This document shows positions 59,659-64,000 of a DNA stretch of 64,000 nt, piece by piece. A model generated the notes under the pieces. The model was not told the origin of the DNA, did no database searches, and saw only the letters and a program-made list of their open reading frames with translations. Location of the stretch: positions 124,001 to 188,000 of the forward strand of contig JAKPOP010000017.1 of the NCBI GenBank assembly GCA_029547805.1, written 5' to 3'. The DNA comes from Deltaproteobacteria bacterium (GTDB taxonomy: Bacteria; Myxococcota_A; UBA9042; DTJE01). The position numbers and the translations under genes were made by a program. Each line of letters opens with the position of its first letter. The stretch's first letter is position 1.

Positions 59659-62232
59659 TCACCGGCTGCGTCCGGGAGCCGGGGGGGACGCCCGGGCGGG
59701 GTCCTCGGGCCACGAGTGCCTGGGGTATCGGCGGCGCATCTCCCGTGCCACGGCGGGGTAGTGATCGCGCCAGAAGGATGCCAGGTCCATCGTCACCTGG
59801 ACCGCCTGGCCCCCGGGGCCCAGGAGGTGCAGACGCAGAGGGCCGCCCCCCTCGGGCAGCATCGGCCCCTGGGCCATGCCGAAGAAGTCCTGGATCCGGG
59901 ACGCGACCGACGGCGGCTCTCCCGGTCGCCATCGGACCCGCAGGCGCCGTCCTCCCGGCAGCAGGATGGTCTCGGGCGCCAGGCGCCTCAGGGCCTCCCG
60001 CTGCCGGTCGGTCCAGGTCCCCGTCCAGGCGATTCCCCGGGCCCGGACCTCGTCGAGGGATCGGCAGCCCCGACACGCCTCCCGGACCACGGCCGCCTGC
60101 CAGTTCCCGTCGAGGGGCGGCCACTCCAGGTCGGGTCGGCGGGCCGCCACGAAGGCCACCCGGGCCCGAAGCCCCTCCAGGTCCTCCCGGGCCTCCCCCA
60201 TCGAGGCCAGATCCCCTTCCAGGACCTTCCGGGCCAGCAGGTCCTCGGCCTCGGAGCAGGGCCCCCGATCCGGCCGTTCCTCCAGCAGCAGCCGCCCGTG
60301 CCAGAGGCAGCGCAGCACCTCCACCCGCTCGCCCTCGGGCACCCAGCGGACCTCCCGGGTCTCCCGGAGGTCGTCCAGCAGCACATCCAGCCAGTCATCG
60401 TCCTGCACCCGCCGGGCAGAACCGACCCGGAGCCACCTGGATCCCTCGACATCGAGGGCCTCGGGGACCACGTAGAACCCCTCCCGGAAGGACCCGTCCT
60501 CGAGAACCCGAGACGACCCGCCCAGGGGCCAGACCAGTTCCCACTCCCGGGACGACCCGGGAGGCCGGCGGACCCGGGTCAATCGGTCCGGAAAGGCGGC
60601 CAGCAGGGCCCGGGTGCCGACGGTCTCCCGGTCGACCGGGACCCCGGGGTGCCCGGGACCAGGCCCCGCCCTGGAGGCCTGTCCCAGCAGTTCCCGCCGC
60701 AGCAACGACAGTCGGTCCGACCCCCGACGATCCCCGGCGACCGAGGACGGCCCCGGCCATCGGGCAAGAGCCTCCTCCACCGGGTCCGGACAGGGGCCTC
60801 GAACAGCAAGGGAAGTGATCCGCCCCTCCTCCCGGGCGCCGGACACCACGATGGTGTCCTCGAACCGGTCCCGGAGGGCTCCCTCGGCCAGCAGCACCGC
60901 GATACCGCACCCCAGTTCCAGGTCCCCCCGGCGACCCGCCTCGGCCACCAGCACCCCCAGGCGCGGATGGAGCGGCAATCGGGCCACCAGGCGTCCGAGG
61001 TCCGTGAGGTCCCCCGAGGGGCAACGCAGGCCCAGGCGCCCGAGGAGGTCCTCGGCAGCGGCCCAGGCCGACGCGGGAGGCGGGGTCAACCACGGAAGGC
61101 ACCCCGGGTCCGCGACGCCGAGGGCCCGGAGCAGCAGCACCGTCTCCGAGAGGTCCGCCCGGGTCACCTCCGGGGGATCCTCTTCCGGGCGCGTCTCGAA
61201 GTCCTTCTCGGGAAAGAGGCGCCAGCAGGTGCCCGGGCCGGTCCGTCCCGCCCGACCGGCCCGCTGGACCAGGGAGTGACGGCACGCAGGTCCCACCTGG
61301 AGGCCCGGGACGCCGGACCAGGGATTCCACGTGGGGCGGCGGACCAGCCCCGAGTCGATCACCCCCGAGACCCCCGGAACCGTCAGGGACGACTCCGCGA
61401 CATTGGTCGTGAAGACCACCTTCCGCCGGTCCCTGGGCGCCAGAGCCCGGTCCTGGGCCGCCAGGGACATCTCCCCGTGGAGGGCCTCGAGGGACAGTCC
61501 CAGGCGTCTTCCCACCGGGTCCGCGGCCTCCATCGCCTCCCGGATCTCCCGGGCACCGGGCAGGAAGACCAGCAGGTCCCCCCCCACCGCCCCGGCCGCC
61601 TGCTCCACCGCCTCGGCGACCCGGACCGGGAGCGGCCGCCGGTCCGGTCGGTCCGAGTGGTGCACGGTCACCGGAAAGAGGCGGCCGCCGGCCCTCAGGG
61701 TCCGGGCATCCAGGGCCTCCCCGAGGCTCTCCAGGCGCATCGTCGCCGACATCACCAGCAGTCGCAGGTCAGGACGTGGCCCCTGCTGCAATCTCCGAAC
61801 CCAGGCCAGGCAGAGGTCCCCCGCGAGGCTGCGCTCGTGGAATTCATCCAGCACCACCAGCCCCACGTCCGTCAGTCGGGGGTCCTGGACGATCCGTCGG
61901 AGCAGCATCCCCTCGGTGAGGTACCACAGGCGGGTCCGCTCCCCCCCGACCCGTTCCAGCCGGACGTGCCAGCCCACCGTGCCCCCGGCCTCCTCCCCGA
62001 GGATGGCCGAGGCCCTCCGGGCGGCCCATCGCGCCGCCAGACGCCGGGGCTCCGTCACGAGGACCTGCCTTCCGGGGCAGAGGCCCAGCAACGACGCGGG
62101 GACCAGGGTGGTCTTGCCAGACCCGGGCGGGGCCGTGAGCAGGCAACGAGGATGGTCCCGGAGGTGGCCCTGGAGGTCCCCCAGGACCTCCGCCACCGGG
62201 AGGCGATCGGCGAACCCGGGTTCGTTCCCCAC
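59659..62232 (-). CDS. hrpB: ATP-dependent helicase HrpB
   Basis: 857 residues, DExH-box RNA helicase-like protein. GTG start at 62232. Walker A PPGSGKTTL (35-43), DEFHERSL (Walker B, DEAH variant), SATM (motif III), and motif VI with QRAGRAGRTGPG. The C-terminal part is the HrpB-specific region (GSREWELVWPLGG..; DFFGMAQGP). HrpB has no settled function in bacteria. Full length. It is divergent from tolC by 250 bp, of which 100 bp at 62250-62380 show nothing else recognisable. Confidence 0.95.
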   Translation of the reverse strand: MGNEPGFADRLPVAEVLGDLQGHLRDHPRCLLTAPPGSGKTTLVPASLLGLCPGRQVLVTEPRRLAARWAARRASAILGEEAGGTVGWHVRLERVGGERTRLWYLTEGMLLRRIVQDPRLTDVGLVVLDEFHERSLAGDLCLAWVRRLQQGPRPDLRLLVMSATMRLESLGEALDARTLRAGGRLFPVTVHHSDRPDRRPLPVRVAEAVEQAAGAVGGDLLVFLPGAREIREAMEAADPVGRRLGLSLEALHGEMSLAAQDRALAPRDRRKVVFTTNVAESSLTVPGVSGVIDSGLVRRPTWNPWSGVPGLQVGPACRHSLVQRAGRAGRTGPGTCWRLFPEKDFETRPEEDPPEVTRADLSETVLLLRALGVADPGCLPWLTPPPASAWAAAEDLLGRLGLRCPSGDLTDLGRLVARLPLHPRLGVLVAEAGRRGDLELGCGIAVLLAEGALRDRFEDTIVVSGAREEGRITSLAVRGPCPDPVEEALARWPGPSSVAGDRRGSDRLSLLRRELLGQASRAGPGPGHPGVPVDRETVGTRALLAAFPDRLTRVRRPPGSSREWELVWPLGGSSRVLEDGSFREGFYVVPEALDVEGSRWLRVGSARRVQDDDWLDVLLDDLRETREVRWVPEGERVEVLRCLWHGRLLLEERPDRGPCSEAEDLLARKVLEGDLASMGEAREDLEGLRARVAFVAARRPDLEWPPLDGNWQAAVVREACRGCRSLDEVRARGIAWTGTWTDRQREALRRLAPETILLPGGRRLRVRWRPGEPPSVASRIQDFFGMAQGPMLPEGGGPLRLHLLGPGGQAVQVTMDLASFWRDHYPAVAREMRRRYPRHSWPEDPARASPPAPGRSR

Positions 62233-62387
62233 CCCTGGCCTCCTGGCCGCTGGAGGATCCCCGCTGCCGAGGCTATGCTAGCAGAAGCCCGCCGGCGGGC
62301 CCCGAGGACCGCCATGGCACGGGATCCCCTCCCTCCGTCCGGGACCGGCGATCCCGCCATGGTGACACCGCCGTCGTCGCCCTGGAC

Positions 62388-62434
62388 TTGACAAGGAACC
62401 CCGTGGTCATAAAATGAACGCGGTTCGTTTTTTT
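62388..62434 (+). promoter_or_regulatory. Promoter and dyad operator candidate of the TolC-family gene
   Basis: TTGACA (62388-62393), 16 bp, TAAAAT (62410-62415). Directly overlapping its end is the dyad AAAA-T-GAAC-GCG-GTTC-G-TTTT (62411-62431), followed by a run of seven T (62428-62434). A GAAC-GCG-GTTC dyad next to the -10 is what a TetR-type repressor operator would look like; no regulator gene is in the window. Confidence 0.6.
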
Positions 62435-62481
62435 GAGACTCCCCGGGCACCGGCGGGGCATCGAGACATCGAGGAGGAACC

Positions 62482-63873
62482 ATGAGGCGCTACGTGGGGT
62501 CGCTGGTCATCGGGGCGATCTGTCTGCTGCCGGGGATCGGGCGGGGCCAGGTCCGGGAGGTCACGCTGGAGGAGGCGGTCCGGAGGGGCCTGGAGCACAG
62601 CCCCGAACTCCGCATGGGACGCCAGGACATCCTGAAGGCCGGCGATGACCGCCTGTCGGCGGGGTTGGCCATCGGCCCTCGCCTCTCCCTGGACGCCGGC
62701 ATCCAGTGGTGGGACCAGGCCACCCGGGTGCAGTTCATCGACGCGGGGCAGGTGCAGTTGACCCCCGAGCAGATCGAGACCCTCCGGACCTTCCTCGGAG
62801 ACGGCTTCGTGGGCATGCTGGCGAGCCTCAACGAACCGATGGAGATCCAGAAGCGGGTGACGGGCACCGTGACCCTCCAGGCGGTCCAGCCCATCACGCC
62901 CCTGTGGTCCCTGGCGGAGATCTACCGACTCCAGGGGGCCAACGCGGAGGCGGCGGAACTGGAGCAGCAGGCCCGCAGGCTCCAGGTGACCTACCGGGTC
63001 ACCGAGACGTTCTTCCGGCTGCGTCAGGCCCTCCGGATGGTGGAGGTGACCGACAAGGCGGTGGAGCAGGTCGAGGCGCACCTGAAGACCGCCCGGGCCT
63101 TCCAGGAGGCGGGACTGGTGGGCCGGGACGACGTGCTCCGGGCCGAGACGATGCTGTTCCAGGTCCAGGACAAGCGCAGCCAGGCCCTGGCGGGAGTGGC
63201 GCTGGCCCGGACGGCCCTGGCGATCCAGATGGGCCTGCCCCCGACCGAGATGCTGGTCCCGGTGGGCGATTTCCCGGAGTTGCCAACGGATTCCATCGTC
63301 GAGGACCAGGAGGCCATCGACCAGGCCCTCTCCCATCGCCCGGAGGTCGGTTCCGTGGAGGCCCGCAACCGCATGGCCAGGGCCGGGTGGAACGCCTCCG
63401 TGGGCGCCCTGATCCCCACCATCGCCGGCGTGTTCCGCTACCAGCACTTCGAGGGAAGCAAGTTCCAGCGCGCCGACTCCTGGTTCGTCGGGGCCCAGTT
63501 GACCTGGAACTTCTGGAACCTCGGCCAGGACTTCCTGCGGATGAAGGCTGCGGGCCGGGATGTCGAGAAGGCCCGGGAGGGGCTCCAGGGAATCCGGGAC
63601 CAGGTGGTGCTGGACGTCCGGAAGGCCCTGCTGGACCTCCGGACCGCCCGGTCCTCCGTCGAGGCGAATCGAAAGGCCATCGAGTCCGCGGAGGAGAATC
63701 TCCGGGTCGTGACGAAGAAGTACGAGGTCTCCACCGCCACCTCGGTGGAGGTCCTCGACGCCCAGAGCGCCCTGACCCAGGCCCGGGCGAACCTCGAGGT
63801 GGCCCTGGGGAACTGCTTCATCGCCTACGCGAATCTCCAGCGGGCCCTGGGCGGGCAGGTGGCGGCCTTCTGA
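62482..63873 (+). CDS. TolC-family outer-membrane efflux protein
   Basis: 463 residues with a signal peptide (YVGSLVIGAICLLPGIGRGQ). Typical OEP repeats: VTLEEAVRRGLEHSPELRMGRQDI at the start, LEQQARRLQVTYRVTETFFRL, then the second repeat with SHRPEVGSVEARNRMA and VLDVRKALLDLRTARSSVEANRKAIESAEENLRVVTKKYEVSTATSVEVLDAQ. It forms the trimeric channel of RND, ABC or MFS efflux or type I secretion systems. The inner-membrane partner would be outside the window. ATG 62482 follows AGGAGG. Confidence 0.93.
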   Translation: MRRYVGSLVIGAICLLPGIGRGQVREVTLEEAVRRGLEHSPELRMGRQDILKAGDDRLSAGLAIGPRLSLDAGIQWWDQATRVQFIDAGQVQLTPEQIETLRTFLGDGFVGMLASLNEPMEIQKRVTGTVTLQAVQPITPLWSLAEIYRLQGANAEAAELEQQARRLQVTYRVTETFFRLRQALRMVEVTDKAVEQVEAHLKTARAFQEAGLVGRDDVLRAETMLFQVQDKRSQALAGVALARTALAIQMGLPPTEMLVPVGDFPELPTDSIVEDQEAIDQALSHRPEVGSVEARNRMARAGWNASVGALIPTIAGVFRYQHFEGSKFQRADSWFVGAQLTWNFWNLGQDFLRMKAAGRDVEKAREGLQGIRDQVVLDVRKALLDLRTARSSVEANRKAIESAEENLRVVTKKYEVSTATSVEVLDAQSALTQARANLEVALGNCFIAYANLQRALGGQVAAF

Positions 63874-64000
63874 CCCGAACCGGCCGACGACGATTCCGCT
63901 GGCGTGGAGGGTCCCGGGGAACCCCGGGAGGCCGCCACCCCGGTCCCGGAATGGCGACCTTCCCGGGCCCCCAGAGCGTGCCGGATCAGCCGGCCTTCAC

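Noticed and set aside
63912-63929. Inverted repeat TCCCGGGG-AA-CCCCGGGA after tolC as a terminator
   Set aside because: Strong palindrome, but there is no T-run and similar GC palindromes occur by chance at this base composition (for example near 8521).
63986-64000. Possible 3' end of a minus-strand gene at the right edge (VKAG then stop)
   Set aside because: Only four codons are visible, too little to support a gene.
1-64000. CRISPR arrays, insertion sequences, prophage genes, rRNA
   Set aside because: None seen: no spaced direct repeats, transposase or integrase motifs, or rRNA-like sequence. The Cys-rich repeats at 40.9-41.7 kb are protein-level repeats.

Overview
The window is about 64 kb of very GC-rich bacterial DNA, densely packed with genes and with no intergenic gap above 300 bp. 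The content points to a Myxococcota-like (deltaproteobacterial) organism. It holds a Glt/AgmU-type TPR and FHA gene cluster, eukaryote-like Ser/Thr kinases (one ending in a PEGA domain), many lipoproteins, a MopE-like Cys-rich lipoprotein, and a bacterial microcompartment (BMC) shell set that closely matches the Haliangium ochraceum shell. All comparisons are from memory; no database search was run.

Layout. 1-7.1 kb (minus strand): a gliding-motility-like operon of two large TPR proteins, a small secreted protein and an FHA protein that runs off the left edge. 7.2-11.2 kb: asnS, a Ser/Thr kinase, proC and a His-rich membrane transporter. 11.3-12.9 kb: a class II (fuculose-phosphate-type) aldolase, two small lipoproteins and a tRNA-Leu(GAG). 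13-24.4 kb: a small lipoprotein, a secreted gluzincin/propeller protein, two HEAT-like lipoproteins, prepilin peptidase, a GT39-type membrane protein and a DUF6178 protein. 24.3-27.8 kb: the BMC operon BMC-T2, BMC-H, BMC-P, CoA-acylating aldehyde dehydrogenase, BMC-T1. 27.9-33 kb: rubrerythrin, then CoA-transferase-xthA-bcp divergent from glmU. 33-36.4 kb: a PPC/DUF296 protein and two lipoproteins. 36.5-38.4 kb: nuoB followed by a satellite shell gene, BMC-T3, then an atypical superoxide dismutase. 38.6-46.9 kb: a TMTC-like membrane protein, the Cys-rich lipoprotein, an ECF sigma/anti-sigma pair, a PhaR-type regulator, a kinase-PEGA protein and a TPR/PEGA protein. 47-59.6 kb: two outer-membrane-like proteins, then a Pel-type exopolysaccharide operon (BcsB-like, DUF2194 deacetylase-like, PelD, PelE, PelF, PelG). 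59.7-63.9 kb: HrpB helicase and a TolC-family protein.

Two systems stand out. The first is a complete H. ochraceum-type BMC shell (one H, one P and three T proteins) with an aldehyde dehydrogenase that carries an N-terminal encapsulation-type helix. Its third T protein sits about 9 kb from the operon, downstream of nuoB. A fuculose-phosphate-type aldolase and a single-chain CoA-transferase elsewhere in the window could supply the aldehyde and handle the acyl-CoA, but this is inference. The second is a variant Pel operon without recognisable PelA, PelB or PelC. A BcsB-like protein and a DUF2194 protein lead it, and PelD keeps the c-di-GMP I-site although its GGDEF motif is degenerate.

Several sigma-70-type promoters can be read directly. 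Two of them share the architecture TTGACA-N16-GATAAT and overlap the ATG of the longest reading frame, which forces translation of nuoB and of the first motility gene to start further downstream.
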